From assembly GCA_023014335.1 (NCBI GenBank), contig JAECYW010000030.1, positions 248,001 through 312,000 on the forward strand: a stretch of DNA of 64,000 nt, read 5' to 3'. The translations under genes and the position numbers were made by a program. Each line of letters begins with the position of its first letter. Position 1 is the first letter of the stretch. Of the stretch, positions 23,101 to 33,767 are shown one piece after another. The notes below the pieces were generated by a model that saw only the letters and a program-made list of their open reading frames with translations, searched no databases and was not told the origin of the DNA. The DNA comes from Galerina marginata (taxonomy: Eukaryota; Basidiomycota; Agaricomycetes; Agaricales; Galerinaceae).

Positions 23101-23420
23101 ATGAGAGGCATAATCCAGCTTTTCTAGCTCATTGCGCGACCAATGGACCTCCTCTTTTTCGCCGTATCACAAGTATTAGCAACAGGTGCGCATTTTCTCC
23201 TCCCATTGTAGATAACACTGATTGTACTGCGATTAGTATACAGCAATTCTCTTTTAGCCACTCTGAACTCCCGAAAGAGGATCAATCAAACCGAAGAGTT
23301 GAATGCCGTCAGCTCAATTGCTTTAGTGACCATGAATTTTGACCAAGAGAGCACTTCCGGCTCTGTACCTCCTCCTGTTCCTCAAAAGGATTAGAGGCAA
23401 GGTAGATGAGAAGGGTAAAA
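20155..23420. repeat. Right arm of the large inverted duplication
   Basis: Inverted partner of 2380-6485: contains R1b (20155-20310), R1 (20990-21125), the DUF6534 5' flank (21125-21580) and the DUF6534 gene copy B. Inside it, 20513-20640 carries a short R5 block (CTCCAGCTCTTCTCCGACCT), related to 25540-25620 and to 40440-40530, both inverted. The arms are separated by about 13.7 kb holding four genes and several fragments. Confidence 0.8.
21582..23394 (+). pseudogene. DUF6534-type membrane protein, copy B (frameshifted)
   Basis: Inverted duplicate of copy A with the same exon layout. Exon 1 reads MSIIPPILSNTFGAYTIATF, exon 2 LLGVTCFQ, exon 3 AWHYFNTYSDRPIIKY, then LHLAVSIHALYFFLITNY, MRIYH, VSGKRKIIPFAI, LTKALLAAAIAIDVVIAY, TDKLINRLMMYTINCGIL and a final PPPVPQKD before TAG. 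In exon 4, around 21940-21955, copy B reads AAGTTGTATTTAATCC where copy A has one more base. That puts the upstream part of the exon out of frame with the conserved LHLAVSIHA stretch. Unless an unusual splice corrects it, the product is truncated before the first family signature. The rest of the gene is still well preserved, so inactivation looks relatively recent. Confidence 0.7.
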
Positions 23421-23653
23421 TTTCGCCTGTTGGTACTGTAAGATACAAATGACGTGGGCCGCCGCAGACAGAAATGTCTTATTTCGACTTGTAATAACAG
23501 TAAAGGCGCTGAACTCGAAATGGAATATAACCTGGCGTTGTGATCGCGAATCTCACCGAGGGTGGAGTTTTTTCAGGGCGTGCCCCAACATCATCATTTA
23601 TATAATTATATACATAGCCTTGTTTTCTCGAAAGCATCGACTGGTCGTGCCCC

Positions 23654-24041
23654 TCAATCTGTGCTGAGTGGGCGACAATAGTACCCAACGCCGTCCTGGA
23701 TACCATTTCTTAGCCAACTCCACTGACTGAAAATTGATTTATAGGATATATCCCGTACCTTGGTTAGTTGTTGACAGCACAGAGGTGTTCCAGAACCAGG
23801 ACCACAGCCGCTGCCGCTGGTACGAGGGGAACATCCGGCTGTGGGATTGATCAACGACGCTAAGCAGTGTATAATGGCAAGGTAATTTCGATATCTCACA
23901 GCCGACATCTCCTCGAGGGTAGGGCCCGCTGACCGTTTTGCAGCACAGAGATAGTAATGTGCCACCGCACTGGTCGTCGGCAGACACGAATGGGAGGGCG
24001 TGGACGAGGAGGATGACAGCGAGCATAGGAGAGAATTTCAT
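23654..24041 (-). CDS. Hydrophobin, class I-like (103 aa)
   Basis: Three exons: 23900-24041, 23759-23859 and 23654-23722. The spliced protein has a signal peptide (MKFSPMLAVILLVHALPF, cleaved near VSA) and exactly eight cysteines in hydrophobin order: C-x7-CC-x22-C-x8-C-x8-CC-x20-C. Visible pieces are DQCGGTLLSLCC, GCSPRTSGSGC, TPLCCQQL and YYC near the end. Hydrophobins are secreted and self-assemble into amphipathic films on aerial hyphae and spores. The spacing between the fifth and sixth cysteines (8) is longer than the usual 5, so it is an atypical member. A TATA-like GTATAAAA lies about 80 bp upstream of the start. Confidence 0.75.
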
Positions 24042-26035
24042 TTTATTCGAGAGTAAGTAGTTGTCGTAGACTCGAGGGCCTTGGGGATTGACTTTTCTGG
24101 GCGGATGTGGTGTTCGTTTTATACCCAAGGCTGCTGCTGCTTTAAGCGGGTGTTCGAAGGACCTGGACCGGACAAAAATGTGCGCCGGTGGTTATGTAGT
24201 ATCCGGCTTGGACGTGTAGTGGCAACTCCAAGTATAAAGTTGATTAGTCGGAGAAGAAGCGAAGTAATATTAAAAGTGCCTCATGGCGATTCATTATGAA
24301 CGCAATTCTCGATCAAGAAGCAGAGTAAATGCCAGAAGGTGAACCTGCAGCAAGTCGAATCGTTGAGCACCGCGATGGCAGCGTCGGGTACAGTCTAGAA
24401 GCTAGAAAAGGTTGTAGGTGCGGCTTGTGGGCGTAGGCTGCTCCTTTCTACTTTGGATAGACGGCCAGAAGAGAACACGTAAGCAGAGGTCTGACAGGAC
24501 TGATATTTGAAAGAGGAGACAAGAGAAGGCAGATGATACGTCCAAAGCAACGAAGGCATCGTAACAAAATTCCTTTTCACAAACGAGCAACCATGACCTC
24601 CCGAAACCGAATTCTCTTAGGATCTCGACGGCGAATTATTGAACAAGCTCGGCGATTGGACATCAGATGGCGCAAGAGGAGCGGAGACACGCACAGGCAA
24701 AGCGGGAACCCTCGAGAACTGAGAGAAACATTTTCATAGGATGTCACGGTGCGGGAGCGGATGGTAATCATGGCCAAACAGGGCTTTCACCAAGATCAAG
24801 AGCGAGTTGAAAAAGTGGTGAGGCAAATTTGATGCGACACGTGGGGAAATTTGTCATGAACGCGTTACAAACGGCTGCATCTATTTTTATCTCAAGGGGC
24901 CAGACACCAGTGACTAAATTTCGACCTGAACCTTTCATTTGTTTTCCATGAATGATGAGCGGATAATCCGAGGTTATATATACACATTGTATGGGAAGGC
25001 ACCGTTTGGAGGCCTCCATTTCTCTTTCGCTGATTGAAGGTGACTATGAATGCAGCAGGGTAATTAACTTATTTAATTACCCTGTCTACTCGTCGAATAG
25101 AGGGTTTATATACATATGTGCAATGTACCTGGAAAGTGCTGTACTATGTAGTCCTGCCGCTAGAACCTTTGTATGTACTCGAAAATGCCATTATTAAGTA
25201 GATTACTAATCTACGTGGTGGGCAAATAAGCGTTGGCTGAACTTGGCGCGCTGCTGGTGTGCGATTGGCTCGACATTGCCTAGCCACTAATATTCTCAAC
25301 AGATTGCATCGTGTAAATTCGAGGCCTGCACGACCACATCGACTTGCTCGTTCTCAATAACATGGAGTACTTTCATTGCGAGGAGATCGAAGGACGGTAG
25401 CTTGGTTCCGTGCGTTCGGTCAGCGGCTTCCTGCCCCCGTGCGAGTGGTAGTGTGGAGAGGAGAATGGAGGAAATGAGGGCAGGGCCACTGCCTTTGAAG
25501 GTGGTGCCTGCAATGTGGAAAGTTTTTCGGGTGTAGGGAAGCTCGGGAAGGAGCTGGAGTTGGCGATGGAGTGACAAACTTCTCCATCCGTCGCCGAGTT
25601 CTGGGGGATGAGTGAACGAGGGAAGAGAGAAAGCTTTTACCGCCCCATCGCTATTGGCTCTATGGGCAACGGCATAAGGGGAAACGATGCTGGTGCTGAA
25701 ACCAGCCGGCAAACAGCCAACTGGGGTACACATATATGATACGCTTTGGATACTCTAGCTCAGTTGGGGAAACCGGACTTGAGAGAAATAAATATCTGTT
25801 AGGCTCGGAGTATTTTTATTCAGAAAAACACGAAGGTCAAGACTCAAAAGGAACTCACAACAAATGCCGTGACTCTCTGGGGCAAAAGGCGAACCGTTGA
25901 AAGTACTCTATTCGTACTTGTTGACCCTTGTTTGCCTTCGACCGTCCCGGCACATCCGGGCAAATTTTTGTTCTGGCACTCATCGATAAAGTCGGAGTCT
26001 CGACCTTCACGTCGGTAAAGCACCTTTTACGCTAG
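24042..26035. other. Intergenic stretch with R4, a hairpin and R5
   Basis: No complete gene is supported. It holds an inverted copy of R4 at 24830-24945; a hairpin at 25056-25084 (CAGGGTAATTAA, 4-5 nt loop, then its complement); and, at 25296-25733 on the minus strand, an open frame containing the R5 block LQLLPELPYTRKTFHIAG. R5 recurs near 40.5 kb as LQLLAHSLYTCHTLRIAG. From about 25.9 kb the sequence starts to resemble the upstream regions of F-box genes 3 and 4, including a CATCGAT word and a GTCTCGACCTTCACG-like block. Confidence 0.5.
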
Positions 26036-26088
26036 GTAAATGGCAGTTGTTTTATTTATAAATCTGTTTGACGATATATATGAATTAG
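26036..26088 (+). other. Predicted 5'UTR intron of F-box gene 2
   Basis: 53 bp, GTAAAT to AATTAG, ending directly at the start codon; the upstream exon ends CGCTAG. Confidence 0.6.
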
Positions 26089-27648
26089 ATGTCACTACCT
26101 ATACTCCCTCAGCATACAAAAAAAAAGAGGAGCAAGCGTCCTACATTCCCGATTCGCAATCGCAACGGCCCACCCCCGATATCTAAGCTCAATAACGATC
26201 TCCTTTGGCGCATATTCAATGTTAACACGCTCACAGACACCGACATCATACAGAACCATTCGGGCAGCGAATTCTCACTTACCACCGCCCGTTATACATC
26301 CCAAGTCTGCGCTGGCTGGCGCTCCCTGATGCTCGCCTCTTCTTCTATTTGGGCCAATACGATTAACCTAAATCATTTAGAGCAGAAGAACAACAATTGG
26401 AGAGGCGAGATACTGAAAAGGACTGGCGATGCGCTTATTTCGGTCATTGGTGGTCTGGAAGAAGGCAGGCCTGCTGCCCGATTCTTCTTGTTTCTCCTGG
26501 GCGAACATTGGACGCGATTACGAAGGTTATACATCAACGTAAAAGATCCTGTGATTGCGGAAGATGAGAGGTGGCTTTCGGTGCACACTCCAGCTCCGAA
26601 CCTTGAAATCTTCTATGTCTGGTTCTCATTGCCCCCAGCATTCTCAACCGCCGATGATATTCTATTCTCAAACAACGCCCCATCCATGCACACCCTTGTC
26701 ACCAATGCCATCAATTTCAAACTTTCCGGAAGGTGGCTAACTGGCCTGCGTCGTCTCGATCTCTTTGGCTGCTCCGTCGAAAAAACAATTCTTTTCGCAT
26801 TAGCGGAAATGTTGGCCCTAGAATCCCTCGACATGATGAACATCGATATTATCGATGTGCACACAGAAGATCGTTTATGGCCCATGATTATCCTTCCCAA
26901 ACTCAAACGAATCTCTCTATCCGTCAACCTTACGACACTTACTGTATTGATTGGCTACATTTACCCCACGTTAGGATGCACTTTCGAGTATGAAAGTTGT
27001 AACGACACGATCTCCCTCCCAACCCCCGAGGATATATTCCTTCTCCGTCGAGGGTTCTCTACCCACTTCCAATGCTTTTCCGATTTTTGGCATAACGATA
27101 CGCTTTCGTGGATGATGACAGAAGATATCATTGAGTTGAAGAACACTTTGAATGCAGGCGGTAGTTCAGCGTTCTACGTCCACATCGAGATCGATCGCGG
27201 CTCACCGTGGCATGGAATACCCAATATTATCCTCCATTCTTTATACTCTTACGATCTCAGTCTTATCACAACATTAGAACTCGACATCTCACAAGATGCC
27301 TTGGACGTTTGTGACTGGTACTTCGCCAAATTCTTCCGCTCTCTATCGTCTGTCGCGACAATGCACACCGACTCGCCAACAATGGAGGTGTTGGTACACC
27401 TCCAGGAAGACCTACTGGACGGGGAAATCCTATTTTCCGGTCTTAAATCCATTGTGTTCGACACCGACGCAGACTTAATATGCAGCGCAATCATGCAGTT
27501 TATCCTCCAGCGCCGCGACGCGGGCGTACCCATCACAGACTTTGATTTATATGACTGCACTTCACCTAACCAGGACAGACTTCTCTTCCTCGAAGGGATA
27601 AAGGGTCTGGTTGTCAATTGGAACGAGGAACTTCGAAATGTAATGTAG
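26089..27648 (+). CDS. F-box-like protein 2 (519 aa)
   Basis: Single coding exon. The first 27 residues are basic (HTKKKRSKRPTFPIRNR), which could serve as a nuclear signal and is unique among the four paralogs. The F-box-like domain follows at about residues 28-100: PPPISKLNNDLLWRIFNVNT, TDTDI, TSQVCAGWRSLM, WANTINL. The body shares with genes 3 and 4 LSGRWLTGLRRLDLFGCS, WPMIILPKLK, HGIPNIILHSL and the terminal RRDAGVPI...NQDRLLFLEGIKGL segment. Presumed SCF substrate-recognition subunit; the target is unknown. Confidence 0.88.
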   Translation: MSLPILPQHTKKKRSKRPTFPIRNRNGPPPISKLNNDLLWRIFNVNTLTDTDIIQNHSGSEFSLTTARYTSQVCAGWRSLMLASSSIWANTINLNHLEQKNNNWRGEILKRTGDALISVIGGLEEGRPAARFFLFLLGEHWTRLRRLYINVKDPVIAEDERWLSVHTPAPNLEIFYVWFSLPPAFSTADDILFSNNAPSMHTLVTNAINFKLSGRWLTGLRRLDLFGCSVEKTILFALAEMLALESLDMMNIDIIDVHTEDRLWPMIILPKLKRISLSVNLTTLTVLIGYIYPTLGCTFEYESCNDTISLPTPEDIFLLRRGFSTHFQCFSDFWHNDTLSWMMTEDIIELKNTLNAGGSSAFYVHIEIDRGSPWHGIPNIILHSLYSYDLSLITTLELDISQDALDVCDWYFAKFFRSLSSVATMHTDSPTMEVLVHLQEDLLDGEILFSGLKSIVFDTDADLICSAIMQFILQRRDAGVPITDFDLYDCTSPNQDRLLFLEGIKGLVVNWNEELRNVM

Positions 27649-28510
27649 GAAATTATGACTCTTTTTTCATATATACGACTTGAGTGCGGTTATTTAGCTT
27701 AAAGCATTCATCTTTCTTGTAGCTGTATTGATAAAGAAATACCATTCGTCATTGCATGCAAATAAACGGTGAATAATGGGTCGTGTCTACCACATCAGTA
27801 GCCGATGAAAGGTAAAAATGAGAGAGAAAGCAAGAGTTGGAGAGATATAGCATGGGAGAAACACGCGTAAGAATTTCCAATGACAACAGGCGGGCACAGC
27901 GAGGGGACAGCTTTGGCGTATGTCTTGGACCACGACCGACGCGGGTGTGCCGGTGCAGGGGCAAAGACGTGAACGATGGGTAGGCAAGGCGAGGAGGCGC
28001 GAAGACGGGTATGGAGTCTACGATTTGATAATGAGAGCAGTGTTGGTGCTGGTGTTGGGGCAGGTGCATGACCGGTCAATTTTATCAAAGTCTATCATGA
28101 TGCTCCAAATGCGCTCTACGTTCGATATGCTCTGGATATATGGCAATATTGGAGTCTTTGTCTTTGTGTTCGTTCTGTATGTGATTTTCTTTTGTCGATC
28201 GTGATGTGTACTTCTTTACTCGAGCTGAAATTATAATCCTACTTGGAACTCATCACGGCACATTATCAAGTCTGCGACTGGCGTTCGTCCCGTCTCCACT
28301 GATCGACCTGAGACGAAATCGACTGCCCTGTTTCTCTACGCATTCTCTTTGCGAATACCTCGCTTGACGTTTCTGAATTCTGCCAATTCATGCGGCCACA
28401 ATACCCCGGTGGGCCAAACTAATCTTCGAAAGTGTTTTTTTTGGGTTTTGGCTGTGCAGCATTTTCATTTATTTGGACTCGATCACGACGCCTAGTGTTC
28501 CATTGACAAT
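27649..28510. repeat. Cluster of repeat copies R3, R6 and R1
   Basis: 27790-28070 is an inverted R3 copy. 28100-28330 matches 5100-5290 inverted (R6), with an in-frame piece LWIYGNIGVFVFVFVLYVI. 28400-28505 matches the R1 block at 20990-21125 in the same orientation. R6 followed by R1 is the same order as on the minus strand at 5.3-4.7 kb. This suggests a third, partial copy of the DUF6534 upstream region without the gene. Confidence 0.6.
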
Positions 28511-28526
28511 GACACACAGACTATAA

Positions 28527-29008
28527 TTAGGAGGCTGGAACCTTACACCCGATAGCAACAAGCCCACCCTATCGTTCTGTGTTAACGTACTCGATTTATC
28601 GGCAGCGGGTACGCAGACTTACATGATTGGTATCCAAACAGCACACAAGAGAGCTTGAGCACGATGAACGGGGCGGAGTGAAGGGTGTGCAGTCGACTAG
28701 GACATCGAATCAGCAGTTTGCACTGTCCCCACAGCTGGTTTCTCGGATTAAAAACCTCACTCACTTCCACAGGGTGTGGTAGGCGATACGACACCAAGGG
28801 GAATGCCCGCTAGAGGGAAGAGCGTGCTGAAAATGGGATTGCCGGCCTGGTGGGTTCCTAGAATTTCAGCTACATCGACAGCGACGATTAGGGGAAGACA
28901 GACCGGCTGAACGGAATTGCAGCACTGTAATACCCCTGTGTTGCACTGCTGAGCCGCTGAATATGCCGAGACGGAGAGAATAAACAGCTGCAACAGTCGA
29001 AGGGACAT
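28527..29008 (-). pseudogene. Hydrophobin, class I-like, with premature stop
   Basis: Start at 29008 with a good signal peptide (MSLRLLQLFILSVSAYSAA) and QQCNTGVLQCCNSVQP. After an intron (GTCTGT to CCACCAG) the frame continues AGNPIFSTLFPLAGIPLG and VSPTTPCG. In the next exon, which should yield VLVDCTPFTPPRSSCSSS then LVCCLDTNH, the acceptor used by the sister gene is altered and a TGA (28712-28710) lies in frame where the sister has TCA. The last exon (GGLVAIGCKVPAS, then TAA) is intact. All eight cysteines can still be found, so decay is limited. A TATAAAA box is about 40 bp upstream. A rescuing alternative splice cannot be excluded. Confidence 0.65.
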
Positions 29009-29863
29009 GTTTGCGTTAGAGGGCTTGTCTCGAGTATTTGATGCATTTTTATAGGGAATCAGTCCGAAGCGACCTGGGGTTGGACAATATGTCAATATGT
29101 CAATATGGATCAGCAGGTACCTCCGAGTCGCCCATGCAGCAGATTGTGGGCAGGCCTTGATGTCCTCCCCATTCTATCTCCACGCCATCTTCCCATATTT
29201 TGGCGTGTCTACATTAGGGTAGCTCACGGTAACGTTTTTCGGCTGCTTTTTCTGTTCGTTTTTCGATCAAAAAACGACATCAAAAAGGCTTCGAAAAGAG
29301 CTCAAAAAGAAGACGAAACAGAAAAACAACCCTCGGGGTTGTTTTTCGTCCACTTCATATTTTCCGTTCATTTTTCCACTTCGTTTTTTGTAAAGAAATT
29401 TGATCTCCGACCAAACCATGTTGCCAGCACAGGGCACTTCTGTTCTCTCTTAACCCACTATGCGTTTTCATAGCTGCGCGAAACCAGCACCATCCGAGTT
29501 AGTGTTGCACCCTAATCCATCGCCCCCACTGCGCAGCCAGCTCCCGCCCCTTCTCTTTTCCTTGTGGTGTTGGGCTCGCGCTATCTCACTGCCCCAACCT
29601 TTTTTTTGTCTCTAATGTTTGTAGTTTTGAGTGTAATAGGTAGTAATGAATACATTTAACTCTATAACTACTCCTGCAAAGTATGATATCTACACTGGCA
29701 CAAATACACCTGAGCTCCTGCAGTAAACTCATGGGAATTGACCGGATAGTGACTTAGAAATAAAACGAGCAGAATCAGTGGTGCGGCGGAGCTAGAAAGC
29801 AAGCCGCTATGCCGAGTGGGCATGAAATCTGTTTTTCTGCTGTTTTTCACGAAATCCTGAGGC
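29009..29863. other. No gene; TTTTTCG-rich patch
   Basis: 29215-29290 contains AGCTCACGGTAACGTTTTTCGG, the same wording as the left end of the inverted-repeat element at 29864. It looks like a one-ended relic of that element family. Nothing else is recognised. Confidence 0.45.
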
Positions 29864-30016
29864 TAGGGGCTCACGGTAGCCGTTTTTCGGGTGTTTTTCG
29901 GTTTGTTTTTCGTTCATTTTTCCTGCGAAGATTTCAAGTTGGCGGTAAAAACGGCCGAAAAATGAACCGAAAAACAGTCGAAAAACAGCCGAAAAACGCT
30001 ACCATGAGCTGCCCTA
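29864..30016. mobile_element. Inverted-repeat element (MITE-like, 153 bp)
   Basis: Left end TAGGGGCTCACGGTAGC and right end, on the opposite strand, TAGGGCAGCTCATGGTAGC. Each end is followed by repeated (G)TTTTTCGG units for about 60 bp, so most of the element can fold back on itself. The TAGGG start is like hAT termini, but no matching 8-bp flanking duplication is seen (CCTGAGGC left, TTGTCAAT right). Confidence 0.6.
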
Positions 30017-30018
30017 TT

Positions 30019-30098
30019 GTCAATTCGCGCGAATTGACACCTAGTGCTTTCACCATTGTGCATAATTTGACTCTCATGAGAGTCAATTCATTATGCAC
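30019..30098. repeat. Two perfect 20-bp palindromes
   Basis: GTCAATTCGCGCGAATTGAC at 30019-30038 and TTGACTCTCATGAGAGTCAA at 30067-30086. The second is nested in outer arms GTGCATAA (30058) and TTATGCAC (to 30098). A diverged relative of the second, starting TTGTGCATAATGAACTTA, lies at 31649-31694, and TTATGCATAA occurs twice just before it (31550-31559 and 31621-31630). Function unknown. Confidence 0.7.
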
Positions 30099-30565
30099 AC
30101 TGGACTCTAGTTCAGAGGTCTACTTTAGGTGGACGCCCTTGATACGAAATATACGTCACCGTGCGACTCCACATGGGCTAGGACCTGGGTAAACCGATTA
30201 TATTGTCGTACACCAGGTCAACTTCCCATGACTTTTCCTAATTGGTTTATGGCAGGCGGCGCTTCCCGCCTAGATGTCCCGATTTAGCTCAATTGCGCGC
30301 TCACTGGTGTGACCTACAGAGAACCCCTGCCATGCAAAAACAGAGAGCGTATATAAGCAGCTGTATAGAGAGGCTCCGAGGTGCGATTGGTCTCAGAGGC
30401 TCAGAGCAAAAAAATGGTAAGCGGGGATCAAGGTGCTGAGTAGCGAGGAGAGCGAGGCAGACGTTGAAAACAGATATAACTAAGGTGATTACAGAAAATA
30501 TAAATGGCATAAGATCCGAACATTGGAGTGTGGTGCACAGGGGAATTGACAAAAACAGTCGTCGA

Positions 30566-30601
30566 CTTAGCGGGACCATTTTTCAAAACGGTCCCGCTAA
30601 G
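30566..30601. repeat. 12-bp hairpin with 12-nt loop
   Basis: CTTAGCGGGACC, loop ATTTTTCAAAAC, then GGTCCCGCTAAG. The stem extends imperfectly by about 8 more bases on each side (GTCGTCGA against GCGACCGT). It could be part of a decayed transposon end; no CTRR Helitron terminus follows. Confidence 0.7.
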
Positions 30602-33101
30602 GCGACCGTCGGCAAAGTGGCTGTGTCCGGCACGGAAGGCAAAATAAGCGGTAGGGCGCCTATTGCGCGAAATCGGCGTGGAGCGTGAAGAGCGCGGCGG
30701 CGCTCAATTGCGAAGGATGTTTGCATTTTTTATTTGAGCCAATTTGTGAGCATCATAGTGAGATCGTGGATTAGTCTACCAGGCCTCGTCTCGTCAAGCG
30801 ACTGTAGTGCACCTAGCAGGTGATCCCTCTACTTCGGCGCTTGAGAAATTGTTTCAGAAAATCTAAGAAGGCTCTCACCGCCGATAATATTAACAAAAGT
30901 TAGTAGGTTGATTATACATCCAGCGTCAATGAGGTGATTAGATTGGTTCGAGTTGGATGCTGTCCTTAGCATGGTATGTCAAGATCTAGACGCGCATCAC
31001 CGCACTTGTCAAATCAATCTCGCCGTTACTTTCAATAAAAAACTAAATTCTGATTTAGTGAATACCGCAGTAGATTATTTTAAAGACTCGAATTCATTTT
31101 CTGGGGTATTAATGTCGGACAAGTTGTATAATAATATCTCACAGCCGTAAGGGAGGGTAGGTACAAGCTAAGACTGGTATATGATTGGGTGACCAGTGAC
31201 CATTAGCTTTCTAACGAGAACTGTCATGTTTGAATACTTGTTAAACCCTCAATGTGGACAAAAGAGCAAGTACTTACAAAGCTGCATGCGGCAGCCATCT
31301 GAGTTGTGGTCTGAGCACTGTAGACGACGATCCGGACGGTCGCATACAGGTTACATACCAAGGGATGAGGTACGGCCCGAGTGGCCAAGCTAATCGTCGC
31401 CGTCGTCCCGGACGATGACGCTGCGGGTTGATCGCTGTTCCTCACGATGTGTGGAAAATTTGATCCTCATATGTCCATTTGGACATGTTCCACAAGTTTA
31501 AGAACTGTTTCCGAGATGTTCTGTGTCTCCTTATGGTCTTCTTGTAAACTTATGCATAATTTTGGCGACGCCTCCCATCTGCGCAGACTGCACAGCCTCC
31601 AACTCTCGCATTGTGCATCGTTATGCATAATTCTGGCTTAGACGATATTGTGCATAATGAACTTACTCTCATTAGAATCAAATTATTCACAATTATAGGG
31701 ACATTGCCTGGAATTGATGGGTTACTACAACTGCCTCGGGAGAAGACGATGAAAACAGAAAGAAAAAAAGTGGGGTAGAACTTACACGAAACGGATGAAA
31801 AAAATGGCTAGGAGTCGGGACGAAGTGACGTCGTGAGTGAATTGGTGTATATAATTTGATCTCCACCTCACGATCTTTTTCCTTTCCTACCACCTCCAAA
31901 ACAGCCACTCCAAATCTACTCCGTGCCCTTTCTCCGCAGTCTCTTCCTGGAATATCCAACATGTAGCGAACCAAGTGAGCAGGCGTATACACCGGAATTA
32001 CCTTAGCAGCTGAAACTGCATTAGCCTTAGTGAATCATGATTATAGGCTGAGCCGTGGAAGGTCTACGGATGCTTCACTAATTGCTGGATTCGGATTTAT
32101 TCCGGCAGCGGGATAGGTGTAATTACATTTACAATGGTAATGCCCACGTCTGAAACGACGACTGGGGGGCTAAGATTGGGCCGGGGGCACAGGAGGCAGA
32201 GATGAAGATAAGCGGGTTTAGACTTTTGCTTTATCGAAGTTTATTTGCCGTTCTTGTTTGTGCTCCCCCCAATCCAGTTCCGATCCAGGTGGTCGCAGTA
32301 TTTCTGTTTGTACTTTTTAACCACCCCCAGCCGAGCCCAAGTACGCTGACTGAGGCATTTTATCGAGAAACAGATCGAAAAAGGATGCAAGCCCACAAGA
32401 CAGAGACGTAGACGGAAAGCAGTCCCGAAGGGTAGAGAACGGGGTTGGAGATACCACTGCCATTGGAGAAGTTATTATTTGCATCTGTACCGAAACGCCT
32501 GCGGCGCACATCCTAGGATGTTTGGAACGCAATATCAGCTTCGTCGATCAACGATGAAGTAAGTGGATCCGAAAGGGACGTACGACCGGGAAAAAAACCA
32601 CAAAAAGCTGTCTGCTCCGATGACACCGCCATAACCATGTACGCGCGGTAAAATACTAAAGGAAGGAGGAAAAGCCCATGATCAGCTTGCTATGATAGTG
32701 ATCTCGTACGATTCTAGAACTTGAATCTTCGATTTTAGTGTTGAATTACTGAAAATACGAAATTTAAGGTTAACAAAGAGTATGCACAGAAGATGAGGGG
32801 ACAAGCACGAGTTGCTGGTGGCAAGCGACAAGCAGAGGTACTGGAATGTCTATGTTCAAACGTGCTGCTCACAGTACGAGGAAGCAGTGAAGTCTGGGTA
32901 ATTGATGTAAGAACGAGGAAAGAAGAGAAGAAAGAGCGACGTACATAACAAACGAGCAGAAGCCCTAAGTCCAAGCGCCACCCTTATATCATCTAGGTAA
33001 TGAGATTTTGAAATCTTATTTGGACGGCGAATTACTGAGGCCTTTCTGTGCCTTCGTCGCGCCGACGAGTATCTGGGCAGCTGTACTAAGCTAAGATCAA
33101 C
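30602..33101. other. Long stretch without a supported gene
   Basis: Contains: a plus-strand frame at 30953-31150 (LDAHHRTCQINLAVTF, YFKDSNSFSGVL) that looks vaguely coding but has no partner exon; the palindrome relative at 31649-31694; at 31700-31990 (minus) one copy of a three-copy repeat whose shared peptide-like core is SSP(G/E)AVVV, the others being at 38110-38508 and 39333-39600; and at 32440-32600 an inverted R2 copy with LGCLERNISFVDQR. Confidence 0.45.
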
Positions 33102-33272
33102 CACTGCTGCGGCCCGACTATTTTGACGGGTAGGCAAAATCCGACGGTACGTTGTTTGAATTTTGCCAGTCACTATTTTGCCATCCTACGGTGGGGACAC
33201 TTGACTTGGCAAAATCCAAACAACTTGCTTTGCATTTTGCATCCCCGGCAAAATAGTCCGGGCGCGGCAGTG
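33102..33272. mobile_element. CACTA-like MITE (171 bp)
   Basis: Begins CACTGCTGCGGCCCGACTAT and, on the opposite strand, CACTGCCGCGCCCGGACTAT. The inverted repeats continue for about 40 bp with TTTTG and GCAAAAT words. The element is flanked on both sides by AAC (33099-33101 and 33273-33275), a 3-bp target duplication. A CACTG terminus with a 2-3 bp duplication is the pattern of CACTA/EnSpm elements. Too short to encode transposase. Confidence 0.75.
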
Positions 33273-33275
33273 AAC

Positions 33276-33767
33276 CCGAGGAGTGTGTTGTAGCATGTCA
33301 GGCTGCGCAGGACGAGCGACAACTTGAAGCCAGTGCTGGACGTGTAAGCAGAGTTTTCTGAGTGAGGTACGCCATTGATCTGAGTAGATTGGAATGAGAG
33401 AGAACGAATGGAGCGACGAGCGAAGCCAGAAACCCGAAAAAGTGTGACATGATTTTTCTAATTTAGAATCAAGCGGCACGTGAGTAGAATTGTCACGAAC
33501 GCGTTCGCGATGATGCATCTACTTACTTTTATCCCACACGGTACAGCACACGAAATTTTGACCTACGGTGGTCTGCAGGCCCTGCATGCGCCTGTTATCT
33601 TCCATCTTGGTGTTCAGTCACTGGAGGTGTACGAGGAGTCATGAATAAAGTGGAAGCAGAAACGGACAACGGCGTTTTCCTCGTGACTCACCTAAAGTCT
33701 CATAGAGTAAAACAACTCCTCTTCTTGCGTTTCTGACTCTCCGTTCTTATTATTACCTTCAAGTACA
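33276..33767. other. Upstream region with R4 copy
   Basis: 33480-33575 is an inverted R4 copy (TTGTCACGAACGCGTTCG, GATGCATCT, CGAAATTTTGACCT). The rest should hold the promoter of the next gene. Confidence 0.5.

Noticed and set aside
30566..30601. Helitron 3' terminus
   Set aside because: The hairpin is present but it is not followed within a few bases by CTRR, and no TC start is linked to it.
30930..30970. GGTTCGAGTTGG, similar to a tRNA B box
   Set aside because: No A box at the right distance and no cloverleaf can be drawn.
30953..31150. 65-codon frame (TCQINLAVTF, YFKDSNSFSGVL) resembling part of an acyltransferase/condensation-type N-terminus
   Set aside because: Resemblance is faint, no further exon is found on either side, and the HxxxD-type motif is absent.
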